From positions 1 to 33,998 of the forward strand of contig NZ_SUEO01000042.1 in the NCBI RefSeq assembly GCF_004962925.1: DNA of 33,998 nt, in the 5' to 3' direction. The notes under the pieces were generated by a model, which had not been told where the DNA came from, did not search any database, and saw only the letters and a program-made list of their open reading frames with translations. Each line of letters starts with the position of its first letter. The stretch's first letter is position 1. This document shows positions 24,594-32,105 of the stretch, one piece after another. The DNA comes from Mesorhizobium sp. Lineage in GTDB: Bacteria > Pseudomonadota > Alphaproteobacteria > Rhizobiales > Rhizobiaceae. A program made the position numbers and the translations under genes.

Positions 24594-25206
24594 AGCCGGC
24601 CGTTACGATGATGGCTGCCTATCCAGCGCGCAATGGCGTGGGTCCGAGCTAGGGAGGAGCTTCGATCAGCATGTGCTGCCCTGCGTACATTCACGTTCGC
24701 TTGAGGAGGTCCAGGCGGGCGAGGTGTTGGCGACGGAGGGGACAGGCCTTTCGTCTGTCGAATTGCGTGATGTCTTGGCCGCAACTTTCCCGTCTACCTC
24801 CAGCAGCGTATTCGCTTTGGAGGAGTTGAGCGAGCCCGAGCCGGAACTGGAAGAGGAGCTGCTACGCCGGCTGCTGCTAGCGCATGCTGCGCCGGCCGAC
24901 CCGGCGAGCGCCCGCTTGGCCAAGATCATCGCCCGGCGTGCGATGCGCATGGACCATCTTTGGCGGGATCTTGGCCTCTCAAATCGCGCTGAGCTCAGCC
25001 GCCTGCTTGCCAGACATTTTCCCGCGCTGGCGGCAGGCAACACAGAAAACATGAAATGGAAAAAGTACTTTTACCGCAAGCTGTGTGAGGCCGAAGGCTT
25101 TTCGTCATGCACAGCACCCAGTTGCGGGGAATGCCATGACTTCGAAAGCTGCTTCGGCCCGGAGGAAGTTGAGAGTCGCCTCTCGCCGACCACGAATGTC
25201 GGTTAG
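24580..25206 (+). CDS. nifQ: NifQ, molybdenum donor for FeMo-cofactor
   Basis: A 208-residue NifQ, which carries a Mo-Fe-S cluster and gives molybdenum to NifEN/NifH during cofactor synthesis. The C-terminal block MKWKKYFYRKLCEAEGFSSC is family-typical, and the metal motif C-X4-C-X2-C-X5-C is complete in CTAPSCGECHDFESC. MRMDHLWRDLGLSNRAELSRLL is the usual middle part. The N-terminal 40 residues are poorly conserved, so the true start may be later. It overlaps the monooxygenase by 14 bases and ends four bases into the 3' end of the convergent rpoN. Confidence 0.92.
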   Translation: MPEAEAGRYDDGCLSSAQWRGSELGRSFDQHVLPCVHSRSLEEVQAGEVLATEGTGLSSVELRDVLAATFPSTSSSVFALEELSEPEPELEEELLRRLLLAHAAPADPASARLAKIIARRAMRMDHLWRDLGLSNRAELSRLLARHFPALAAGNTENMKWKKYFYRKLCEAEGFSSCTAPSCGECHDFESCFGPEEVESRLSPTTNVG

Positions 25207-26636
25207 TCACTTCGCTTGATCGCAACTGCGGACAAACGCTTTTCGCGGCGCCGTCGTATGGAGGAAGGGATGTTCATCGCCTCGCGATATTTGGTGACGG
25301 TACGGCGAGCGACATCGATGCCGGTCTCCTTGAGTTTAGCAACGATGTCTTCGTCGGAATGTACCTTGTCGAGCGATTCTTCGGCTATGATTGCCTTGAT
25401 CCGATGGCGGACAGCTTTGGCGGAGTGCGCGTCGCCGCCCTCGCAGGATGCGATTGGCGCAGCGAAAAAATACTTCAGCTCGAACACCCCGCGCGGAGTC
25501 AACATGTACCTGTTCGAAGTCACCCGGCTTACCGTCGACTCGTGCATGCCGATCTCGTCAGCGACATTTTTGAGACAGAGAGGCCGCAGATGGGCGGCGC
25601 CGTGTGTAAAAAAGGCATCCTGCTGGCGCACGATTTCGGTCGCAACCTTAAGGATCGTCTTAGCGCGCTGCTTGAGACTGCTGATCAGCCAGTTCCCTTT
25701 TTCCTGGCAATGGTCGAGAAACGCTTTGCCTTCCGGATTTTGATTGGTCAGCTGCGAGATTTCGGCGATATAGGTGTGGTTGATCAACACTTTGGGCAGC
25801 GTGGCCGGATCAAGCTCCACCCGCCATCCACCTTCGGACTTGGGCATTACCCAGACGTCCGGTACGATGGTTTCCGGCGTCCCGGACTGGAACCGGTCTC
25901 CAGGCTTGGGATCGAGCGCGCGGATTTCGTTCCTCATGTCGAGGAGATCCTCCTCGTCGACTCCGCAACGCTGCTTCAATCCCTGAAAATCCCCCCGTGC
26001 AAGCATCTCGAGATTGGCGACCAAAGCTGCCATAGCCGGGTCGAACCGGTCTTGCTGGCGCAGCTGAATCTCCAGGCATTCGCTGAGAGTTCGCGCAAAA
26101 ATCCCCGGCGGATCAAATTGCTGCAAGATTCCGATGACCCGTTCCACATCAGCTTGCCGAACGTTTAACCTCCTGGCCAGATCGAAAAGGTTTACCTGAA
26201 GATAGCCAGTGTCCTCCAGATGGGCGGCGAGCTGTCCGGCAATCAGCCGCTCCTGGGGGGTGAACGGGGTGAGGGCGACTTGGCGGGCGACATGGTCGTG
26301 CAATGTTTCGGTGTGGGCGGTAAACTCCTCGACGGCAGGTCGATCGTTGCCGCTACTGCGTTGCGACTTCCATTGCCCGCGCCCGCCAGACGGCCCGCCA
26401 ATGGGCGATTCGCCGATTTCGCTTCTGCTTTGACTGCTCCGCTGATCCTCCCCTGGCAGCGGCGAAACGTCGTCAAACGGGTCAGGCTTCAAAACGGGGT
26501 TCTTCTCGAGTGCCTGCTCCACGAGCTGATGGAGTTCAGTATGCGTCAATCGCAGCAAGCGAATAGCTTCAATGGCTTGAGGCGATAAGACCATACGTTG
26601 CTTCTGGCGTTGAAGCAGGCTTGCTGAGAGATGCAT
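25203..26636 (-). CDS. rpoN: RNA polymerase sigma-54 factor RpoN
   Basis: A 477-residue sigma-54. Region I is glutamine- and leucine-rich (SLLQRQKQRMVLSPQAIEAIRLLRLTHTELHQLVEQAL), followed by an acidic/glycine-rich region II. The core-binding and DNA-binding parts end with the RpoN box ARRTVTKYRE at about 443-452. It directs polymerase to the -24/-12 promoters seen all over this window. An island rpoN (rpoN2) beside a peroxiredoxin gene is known in R. etli, and in M. loti the island copy is the one needed for fixation. The gene is 69 bases after prxS; no strong ribosome site is seen at ATG 26636, so coupling or a different start is possible. Confidence 0.96.
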   Translation of the reverse strand: MHLSASLLQRQKQRMVLSPQAIEAIRLLRLTHTELHQLVEQALEKNPVLKPDPFDDVSPLPGEDQRSSQSRSEIGESPIGGPSGGRGQWKSQRSSGNDRPAVEEFTAHTETLHDHVARQVALTPFTPQERLIAGQLAAHLEDTGYLQVNLFDLARRLNVRQADVERVIGILQQFDPPGIFARTLSECLEIQLRQQDRFDPAMAALVANLEMLARGDFQGLKQRCGVDEEDLLDMRNEIRALDPKPGDRFQSGTPETIVPDVWVMPKSEGGWRVELDPATLPKVLINHTYIAEISQLTNQNPEGKAFLDHCQEKGNWLISSLKQRAKTILKVATEIVRQQDAFFTHGAAHLRPLCLKNVADEIGMHESTVSRVTSNRYMLTPRGVFELKYFFAAPIASCEGGDAHSAKAVRHRIKAIIAEESLDKVHSDEDIVAKLKETGIDVARRTVTKYREAMNIPSSIRRRREKRLSAVAIKRSD

Positions 26637-26705
26637 GTTGAACCGGTAATCTGCCGAGGAGGCTCTAGTGTGTGCTGGGGTTGTGTGAGACTTGCCACTT
26701 CTGGG

Positions 26706-27239
26706 TCATGCCGCCGCCTTCAGTTTGTCGAGAACGTTTTGCGGGGATGAAACGCCATAGGGGTCCGTCTCGCAGTTGTCACAGAAGCCTTCCTCCTCGA
26801 ACCACTGCTCCACCACGCCATCGTCGATCAGAGCGGCGTATCGCCAGGAGCGCATTCCAAAGCCCAGATTGTCCTTCGCGACCAGCATGCCCATCTTGCG
26901 CGTGAACTCGCCCGACCCGTCTGGGATCAGCTCGATCTTCTGCAGCCCCAAGGACTTTCCCCACGCATTCATGACGAAAGCATCGTTGACTGAGACGCAG
27001 TAGATCGCGTCAATTCGCAGTTCCAGAAATTGATCATAGAGTTTTTCGAAATCGGGCAGTTGGAAGGTCGAGCAGGTCGGGGTGAAGGCGCCAGGCAGCG
27101 AGAACAGGATAACGCGCTTGCCCCCGAAATAATCGTCGGAGGTCTTGTTCTCCCACCGATAAGGATTTGGCCCCCCGATCGACTCATCGCGAACACGCGT
27201 GCGAAAGGTCACGAGAGGAACGTTCTTTCTATCGGTCAT
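26706..27239 (-). CDS. prxS: Peroxiredoxin PrxS (Prx5 type)
   Basis: A 177-residue thiol peroxidase of the Prx5 group. The peroxidatic cysteine is in PGAFTPTCS, followed by NDAFVMNAWGKSLG; further cysteines in GFCDNCETDPYGVSSPQNVL may resolve the disulfide. It reduces peroxides, useful in bacteroids with high respiration. In R. etli, prxS is co-transcribed with rpoN2 and induced in bacteroids; the same order is seen here. GGGAG precedes ATG 27239. A NifA/sigma-54 promoter lies about 260 bases upstream. Confidence 0.93.
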   Translation of the reverse strand: MTDRKNVPLVTFRTRVRDESIGGPNPYRWENKTSDDYFGGKRVILFSLPGAFTPTCSTFQLPDFEKLYDQFLELRIDAIYCVSVNDAFVMNAWGKSLGLQKIELIPDGSGEFTRKMGMLVAKDNLGFGMRSWRYAALIDDGVVEQWFEEEGFCDNCETDPYGVSSPQNVLDKLKAAA

Positions 27240-27280
27240 TAATTTGCTCCCAGGCCAAAGTGGTACGGTGCATCTTTCGG

Positions 27281-27496
27281 TTAAACTGAAGCGGCATCGA
27301 CTTCCGTCGACAGTTCCGGCAGCCTCGCGCCTTGGCGTGGTTGCCTCGGACAGGTCTTGTGCAAGACCGCCCCCGAGCAGGGACGTTTAACGGCGACGAG
27401 CTTCCAGTTTTCCGCGGAGACGGGGAATGTTTGCTCGCGGGCTTTATCGAGCTTTGAGAGGTAGGCATGGTCTCCAAACGTGGTTTTGACTGCGTT
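27281..27496 (-). pseudogene. 72-codon open frame without start in the prxS leader
   Basis: Between the predicted transcription start (near 27499) and prxS, the minus strand keeps a frame open from a TAG at 27497-27499 to TAA at 27281. It reads KTTFGDHAYLSKLDKAREQT and later FPVSAENWKLVAVKRPC, which looks like real protein. It has no ATG or GTG near its start, so it is likely the tail of a lost gene. I do not recognise the family. Confidence 0.35.
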
Positions 27497-27509
27497 CTAT
27501 CGACCGAGT

Positions 27510-27525
27510 CGCAAGCGCCATGCCA
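27510..27525 (-). promoter_or_regulatory. Sigma-54 promoter of prxS-rpoN
   Basis: On the minus strand it reads TGGCAT-GGCGC-TTGCG, with correct GG-N10-GC spacing. It gives prxS-rpoN a leader of about 260 bases. Confidence 0.85.
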
Positions 27526-27654
27526 ATTGACCCGATGCCTTGGGTTCACTTCGGTTTTTGCAGCAACTTTCGTGTTGTGCAGTAATGCCGGTCGATATTA
27601 TTGCTCAAGCAGCACTGGAAATTGGGTGCGACTCCGTTCGGCAAACCCGGCCTT

Positions 27655-27670
27655 TGTCCGAAGCCGGACA
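27655..27670. promoter_or_regulatory. NifA site of prxS-rpoN
   Basis: TGT-CCGAAGCCGG-ACA is a perfect TGT-N10-ACA, centred about 163 bp before the predicted start. With the promoter it makes rpoN a NifA target, so sigma-54 and NifA reinforce each other. Confidence 0.82.
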
Positions 27671-28235
27671 CGAATGTCGGGAATTAGCCAAACGCCAGGA
27701 CCTGGGGCGGGTTAAGAAACGTTGCCGTGGGCACCGGCTTCAGCACAATTGCGCCACGCGAGCATGGCTCCCAGCGTCAATGCCCTGCAGCAGCGAGACG
27801 AAAGTCACTGCAGAATATCAACCTCTGCGAAGTCGTTGAGACCCAGCATGTGCGAGCCGTTCGAGGCGCAGATCAAGGCATGCTCGAGGAAGAGCTCGTG
27901 CTCTCGGCAGCAAGTGTTGCGACGTCTGACAAGGATAGTCGCGCTTCAAGGAAAAGAACCTGAATGGTGCACGGCTTGTGAAGGCCTGGCGCATGGAAAT
28001 GGCTGGGCTGATCATCCTCCATGGCGGTTGGATGAAGAGCTGGCCCCTATCTCCCTCAGCTGCAACGGGGGGAGATAGGGCATGTCCGTCCTATCGCGCT
28101 CGGTAACATTCCTCGGTGAGGCAATAAGGGGGAGCAATTTCTCATTTCGGCCGACACGACCCAGCTCTCCTTTCATGCGCTGATTCCCCTAGGGAAATCG
28201 CGACTCCAGCCTTCCTATGCAGCGAATCGCGGTGC
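27671..28235. other. Intergenic region between prxS and asnB promoters
   Basis: About 560 bases with no recognisable gene. Its one strong structure is the hairpin at 28045-28080. A short frame near 27800-27960 (EVVETQHVRAVRGADQGMLEE) looks protein-like but has no identifiable family. Confidence 0.4.
28045..28080. repeat. Perfect 11-bp inverted repeat
   Basis: CCCTATCTCCC-N14-GGGAGATAGGG pairs perfectly over 11 bp with a 14-base loop. No T-run follows on either strand. It may be an RNA hairpin or the trace of a mobile-element end. Confidence 0.5.
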
Positions 28236-28251
28236 TGTCCGATGTCCGACA
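28236..28251. promoter_or_regulatory. NifA site of the asnB remnant
   Basis: TGT-CCGATGTCCG-ACA is a perfect TGT-N10-ACA, about 95 bp before the predicted start at 28338. It overlaps the small palindrome TCCGACA-A-TGTCGGA at 28245-28259. Confidence 0.78.
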
Positions 28252-28311
28252 ATGTCGGATGCGGATCGTAGCTGGGCTAGATCCGTCACTTTGCCTCGAA
28301 TGGTTTCCCAC

Positions 28312-28327
28312 TGGCATAATATCTGCT
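28312..28327 (+). promoter_or_regulatory. Sigma-54 promoter of the asnB remnant
   Basis: TGGCAT-AATAT-CTGCT has correct GG-N10-GC spacing. It is still well kept although the gene it served is destroyed. Confidence 0.78.
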
Positions 28328-28371
28328 TCGCCCCAAATGCGGCGACAGTTATCTCAGGAGGGAGCCAAAAT

Positions 28372-29017
28372 CTGTGCGGCATCTGTGAATGGATCGACTT
28401 CAATCGAGACCTCGGAGGTCCCGACGCGCGAAGGGAGCTTGCCGATATGACGGCCACCATGGCGAACCGCGGTCCGGACGACGAGGGGACTTGGATCGGC
28501 GGGCCTGCGGCGCTGGGACACCACACCTGGCAATCATCGATATCCAGGGCGGCCGTCAGCCGATGATGCTCCAGGAGGATGGCCGACCTGACTTGGTGCT
28601 CGTCTACACGGGTGAGACTTACAACTACCGCGAGCTGCGTCAACAGCTGGCCGGCCTAGGCCATCGCTTCGACACGAGCAGTGACACCGAGGTGGTGCTG
28701 CACCGCCCACGCGAGTGGGGCTCTTCGGCGGGTACACTTTTTTCACGAAACCCATGAATGTTTCTCGCGACATCATCCCGCAATCGGTGGTGCAGCGGGT
28801 GAAGAGCCCGTATCCGGCTATCCAGGATGCCGCCTACGACAAAATGCTACGTACGCGGTTCACTGCGGTGCTGGACGACCTAGTGCGGCAGTGGCACCGC
28901 TGTTGTCCGTCGACAGGTCCCGCGCTTGCTCGGTGCGACCAACAACCTTAAGGGCTAGGGCGTATCCTGACCCTGCAAGATCTCCTCACCGACTATAAGG
29001 TGCGCCTCACGATCTGA
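28372..29017 (+). pseudogene. asnB: Asparagine synthetase (asnB) pseudogene
   Basis: The front part is the glutaminase domain: CGICEWIDFNRDLGGPDARRE, then ANRGPDDEGTWIGG, then after a one-base frameshift LAIIDIQGGRQPMML and YTGETYNYRELRQQL up to TEVVLH. The normal start ATG is replaced by CTG (28372), behind a fine ribosome site AGGAGG. The sequence then jumps to the ATP-binding centre (LFGGYTFF) and jumps again to the C-terminal end (VVQRVKSPYPAIQDAAYDKML). A lost start, a frameshift and at least two internal deletions leave about a third of the usual 600 residues. An intact enzyme would make asparagine from aspartate and glutamine. The NifA promoter shows that it once served the bacteroid. 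Confidence 0.85.
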
Positions 29018-29154
29018 GACGATGGGACAGGATGGCCAAGGAGGTGCGCCGTCTTGCATGCCCGCCAGCGAGGCGAACCCTCTTGGCTACGCGCGCCACC
29101 AGAGACGCTCCATATCGTCAGGCCCGCGTCTCATGCTCAGATGAGCCGGTATTT

Positions 29155-29184
29155 GGCTCTCTCATCAAGCGAACCGAGAGAGCC
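29155..29184. repeat. 9-bp perfect inverted repeat
   Basis: GGCTCTCTC-N12-GAGAGAGCC ends one base before the ATG of the IS21-like remnant. It might belong to that element or act as a terminator for the dead asnB. Confidence 0.4.
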
Positions 29185-29185
29185 C

Positions 29186-29395
29186 ATGCCAAGACGGAAG
29201 CAAGCAAGACGAACGAGCGTCAGAGATACCCTGCGCCTGACCCATAAACAGGGCAGTCTGGTGGGCGAGGTGGCAGAGCAACTGATGTTCGGCAAGACCT
29301 CGGTTTCCACCTATTTCTGCGGGCGCTGGAGGCGGGCTGTCGTGCTGGCCCTGCATGCGGCTTTGACGACGATGCGATGTTGAAACACCGTCTGT
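29186..29395 (+). pseudogene. IS21-family istA remnant (N-terminal)
   Basis: PRRKQARRTSVRDTLRLTHKQGSLVGEVAEQL and FGKTSVSTYF match the start of IS21 IstA transposases (helix-turn-helix, RxxLRLxxxxGLSxxEIAxxLGxSxSTVxxYL). A frameshift near 29340 brings in PCGFDDDAMLKHRLLGR, like the LPxDLDDxxLExxLF that follows in IstA. The catalytic DDE part and istB are absent. Confidence 0.55.
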
Positions 29396-29591
29396 TGGGC
29401 CGAATCGGCCGTCGGCCACACGTTGGGTCGTCATCAGGTTCTCGACAGCTTCCCGGTGTCAAATCCAAACCGTGGTCGGCGATCCCCACCAGGGTGGGAA
29501 GGCAGCGCTGATATAGCCGAACGTCGATCAAGTCACGATCAACGATTGCCTCATGTCACATGCCCTGCGGGACTGAAAAACGGAGAAGAAC
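29396..29591. other. Region before the hisC-like gene
   Basis: About 200 bases, perhaps still partly the IS21 remnant. No NifA site or sigma-54 promoter was found, so the hisC-like gene is probably read from another type of promoter. Confidence 0.4.
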
Positions 29592-30788
29592 ATGTGCGAT
29601 GCAAAACTGAAGACCGTGCTTTCGCTTTTTTCGCCGGTGGCCAGCAAATTAGATGCTCTCTCGTCCAACGGACCAGCGACGGATGCAAATTGCGTTAAGC
29701 TAAATACGAACGAGAACCCGTTTCCGTTGCCGAAGAGCGTAATGCAAAGTGCAATTGCTGCGATCGAACACCAGTATCTTTATCCGGAAGACGACAATCT
29801 CAGCTTAAGGGCAGCTGCCTCCGATGCTTACGGATTTTCCGAAGATCAGGTGATTGCCGGCAACGGTTCGTCGGAGCTGCTCGGACTCATCTACAGAGCT
29901 TTCCTCGCCCCAGGAGATAGAGTGGCGATGCTGTCGCCCGGATTTTCGTTCAACCGTAAACTTGCCATGTTGCAGGGTGCCGAGTTTCTCGAAATCGCAT
30001 CGAGCGAAGCTCATCCCCTGCCGATAGAAAAACTGCTGTCCGGCCCCGCAAAAGACGCGAAGTTCATTCTGTTGGCTAATCCGAACAATCCGACCGGAAC
30101 ATTCGTGCCGGTGGCCGAAATCGAACGCCTTGTGGAGCAAGCAGATCGCTTGATCGTCTTGGATGAGGCCTACGTTGACTTCGCACCCGACCATGCCCTG
30201 CGCCTCGTCAATAGACATCCGAATCTTTTGATCTTGAGGACTTTTTCAAAGAGCTATGCTGCCGCTGGCGTGCGAGTCGGCTTCGGTTTCGGTCACCCAG
30301 AAATCATTGGCAGGCTGCGCAACATCCAGAATGTCTTCAACATGAACGTGATCGGGCAGGCGGTCGGGAAAAGCATTCTTGCGCATCGCCACGCCTACGA
30401 AGAGAACCACAGGCACATCAAGCATGAACGACAGCGAGTGACCCTGGCGCTGTTGCAACTTGGCTTTTCAGTAACACCCTCCCACGCAAACTTTTTGCTG
30501 GCCCGTGTGCCGGCGGGACAGGAGGGCTCATGCTGGCAAGCCGCGTTGAAAGAGCAGAAGATCCTCATCGCCAGCTTTCCTGACATAGATTTGAAGAACT
30601 GCATTCGCGTCAGCATTGGCACCACAGAGCAGATGGACAAATTCCTTGCTGCCGCCAAACACGTCTGTATGAACTTTAAGAGGAATCGCGGTATGCACAA
30701 GCATGAAGTCAATTCACATTGCTTTGGAAATGTATCAAGTAATAAGTGTCGATGTGTTGTGAGTTATGATGTTTCCAATAGTGGATAA
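29592..30788 (+). CDS. hisC: HisC-like aminotransferase with an extra C-terminal tail
   Basis: A class-II PLP aminotransferase close to histidinol-phosphate aminotransferase: LNTNENPFPLP at the start, AGNGSSELLGLIYRAFL, LANPNNPTGTF, the PLP lysine in RTFSKSYAAAGVRVGFGFG and IRVSIGTTEQMDKFL near residue 345. HisC proteins normally stop soon after this. Here about 39 more residues follow, with three Cys and three His (MHKHEVNSHCFGN... KCRC), encoded by AT-rich DNA. GGAGAAGAAC precedes the ATG. As no other his genes are here, the enzyme may serve a different pathway, for example with the oxidoreductase that follows 27 bases later. Confidence 0.83.
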   Translation: MCDAKLKTVLSLFSPVASKLDALSSNGPATDANCVKLNTNENPFPLPKSVMQSAIAAIEHQYLYPEDDNLSLRAAASDAYGFSEDQVIAGNGSSELLGLIYRAFLAPGDRVAMLSPGFSFNRKLAMLQGAEFLEIASSEAHPLPIEKLLSGPAKDAKFILLANPNNPTGTFVPVAEIERLVEQADRLIVLDEAYVDFAPDHALRLVNRHPNLLILRTFSKSYAAAGVRVGFGFGHPEIIGRLRNIQNVFNMNVIGQAVGKSILAHRHAYEENHRHIKHERQRVTLALLQLGFSVTPSHANFLLARVPAGQEGSCWQAALKEQKILIASFPDIDLKNCIRVSIGTTEQMDKFLAAAKHVCMNFKRNRGMHKHEVNSHCFGNVSSNKCRCVVSYDVSNSG

Positions 30789-30815
30789 ATCATAGGTAAT
30801 TTGGAGAATAATTAA

Positions 30816-31850
30816 TTGAAGAAAATTTTCGCTTCGGGCCTGACCTTCGGCATCTTCGATCATCTGGACGAAAACGGCGATGACATCGCCCAACAATATG
30901 CAGATCGGCTGAGCCTAGCAGAAGCGTGCGATGGCTATGGCTTTTATGCGTATCATCTCGCAGAGCACCACTGTACGCCGCATGGCAGAGGTCCATCACC
31001 GAATTTGTTCTTAGCGAGCGTCGCCCAGCGAACCCGCAGTCTTCGTGTTGGTCCCATGGTAATGCTACTTGCGCTCTATCATCCGCTGCGTGCCTTCGAG
31101 GAGATCTGCATGCTTGATCAGTTGAGCGGCGGCAGGCTTGAACTCGGCATAGGGCGCGGCTCTGCTCCGACTGAATTGGGATACTTCGGGGTTGCTGTAG
31201 AAGCAGCACCAGAACAGTATGCGGAGGCCAGCGAGATTCTCATCAATGCAATGAAAGGCGGGACGCTTTCTTATGAGGGCCGCCACTTTGAGTTGAAAGA
31301 CGTTCCGCTGACGTTGAGACCTCACCAATATCCCCATCCGCCGACATGGATCGCCACCAATCGACCCGAGCCGGCTAGCTGGGCCGCCGCGAATGGGGCA
31401 AACATCGCCTGCGTCGGACCTTCCACTTCTGTTCGCAGCGTTACCGACGCGTTCCGCGCCGCCCGAATTCACGATGCTGACATTGGCCACCAAGCGCCAT
31501 TTCTTGGATTGCTCCGAATGGTGGTGATAGAGCGTTCTGAAACAGATGCGTATTTGCTCGCAGCACCTGCCTATGAACGATGGCTCAAGAGCTTCAAATT
31601 TCTATACGAACTAAATGCCATTCCCACTCCACCAAACTTGCCTCTGAACTTCGATGCAGCAATTGAAAGTGAATTGTGCGTCGTGGGAACGGCAGCTTCT
31701 GTCCGAAAAGCTCTCCTTGATCAGTTGGAAGAGGCAGGTGCTAATTATCTTCTGTGTCAACTGGCATTTGGGGATTTGCCGCTGGATGCGTCCCTATACA
31801 CCGCATCGACCATTCGATCCGAAATCATGGCTCGAGTTGGCGCATCGTGA
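30816..31850 (+). CDS. Second luciferase-like flavin oxidoreductase
   Basis: A 344-residue LLM-class enzyme that shares the fold of the one at 23541 but clearly differs in sequence: GYGFYAYHLAEHHCTPHGRGPSPNLFLA, RVGPMVMLLALYHPLRAFEEICMLDQLSGGRLELGIGRGSAPTELGYFGV and PPTWIATNRPEPASWAA. It probably uses reduced FMN to oxidise an unknown small molecule. The start is TTG 30816, with GGAGAA seven bases upstream; there is no ATG near the conserved start. It lies in one unit with the hisC-like gene and ends before a strong hairpin at 31868-31893. Confidence 0.87.
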   Translation: MKKIFASGLTFGIFDHLDENGDDIAQQYADRLSLAEACDGYGFYAYHLAEHHCTPHGRGPSPNLFLASVAQRTRSLRVGPMVMLLALYHPLRAFEEICMLDQLSGGRLELGIGRGSAPTELGYFGVAVEAAPEQYAEASEILINAMKGGTLSYEGRHFELKDVPLTLRPHQYPHPPTWIATNRPEPASWAAANGANIACVGPSTSVRSVTDAFRAARIHDADIGHQAPFLGLLRMVVIERSETDAYLLAAPAYERWLKSFKFLYELNAIPTPPNLPLNFDAAIESELCVVGTAASVRKALLDQLEEAGANYLLCQLAFGDLPLDASLYTASTIRSEIMARVGAS

Positions 31851-31867
31851 AATCCGTCGTGTGATTG

Positions 31868-31893
31868 GAGGAGCAGCGGCAGCGCTGCTCCTC
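31868..31893 (+). terminator. Strong hairpin after the second monooxygenase
   Basis: GAGGAGCAGC-N6-GCTGCTCCTC is a perfect 10-bp stem that starts 17 bases after the stop. No T-run follows, but its place and strength suggest a transcription end or an mRNA-protecting structure. Confidence 0.55.
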
Positions 31894-31927
31894 ATTGCGA
31901 AACGGTTGTGGGGGCCGGACTCCTGTG

Positions 31928-32045
31928 TCAGGTGTAAACCATTGGAGCACGTCCTATCTGATCCAGGTCATATCCTGCGGCTGTGAAGTAGTTGGCACAT
32001 TCGGCTGGGGTGAAGAGGTCGACGACCGCGCCGAGGCGTCCTGAC
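31928..32045 (-). pseudogene. IS630-family transposase tail
   Basis: On the minus strand this reads GAVVDLFTPAECANYFTAAGYD, then a short tail to TGA. It is the common C-terminal end of IS630-family transposases (FTPxECANYFxAAGY). The rest of the gene is absent; the neighbouring IS3 element begins where it breaks off. Confidence 0.65.
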
Positions 32046-32105
32046 CTTGCCCCTCTGATCTAATCCGGTTTGAAGTTCGTTCTGGCCCATCCAGAGGACC
32101 AGGAC

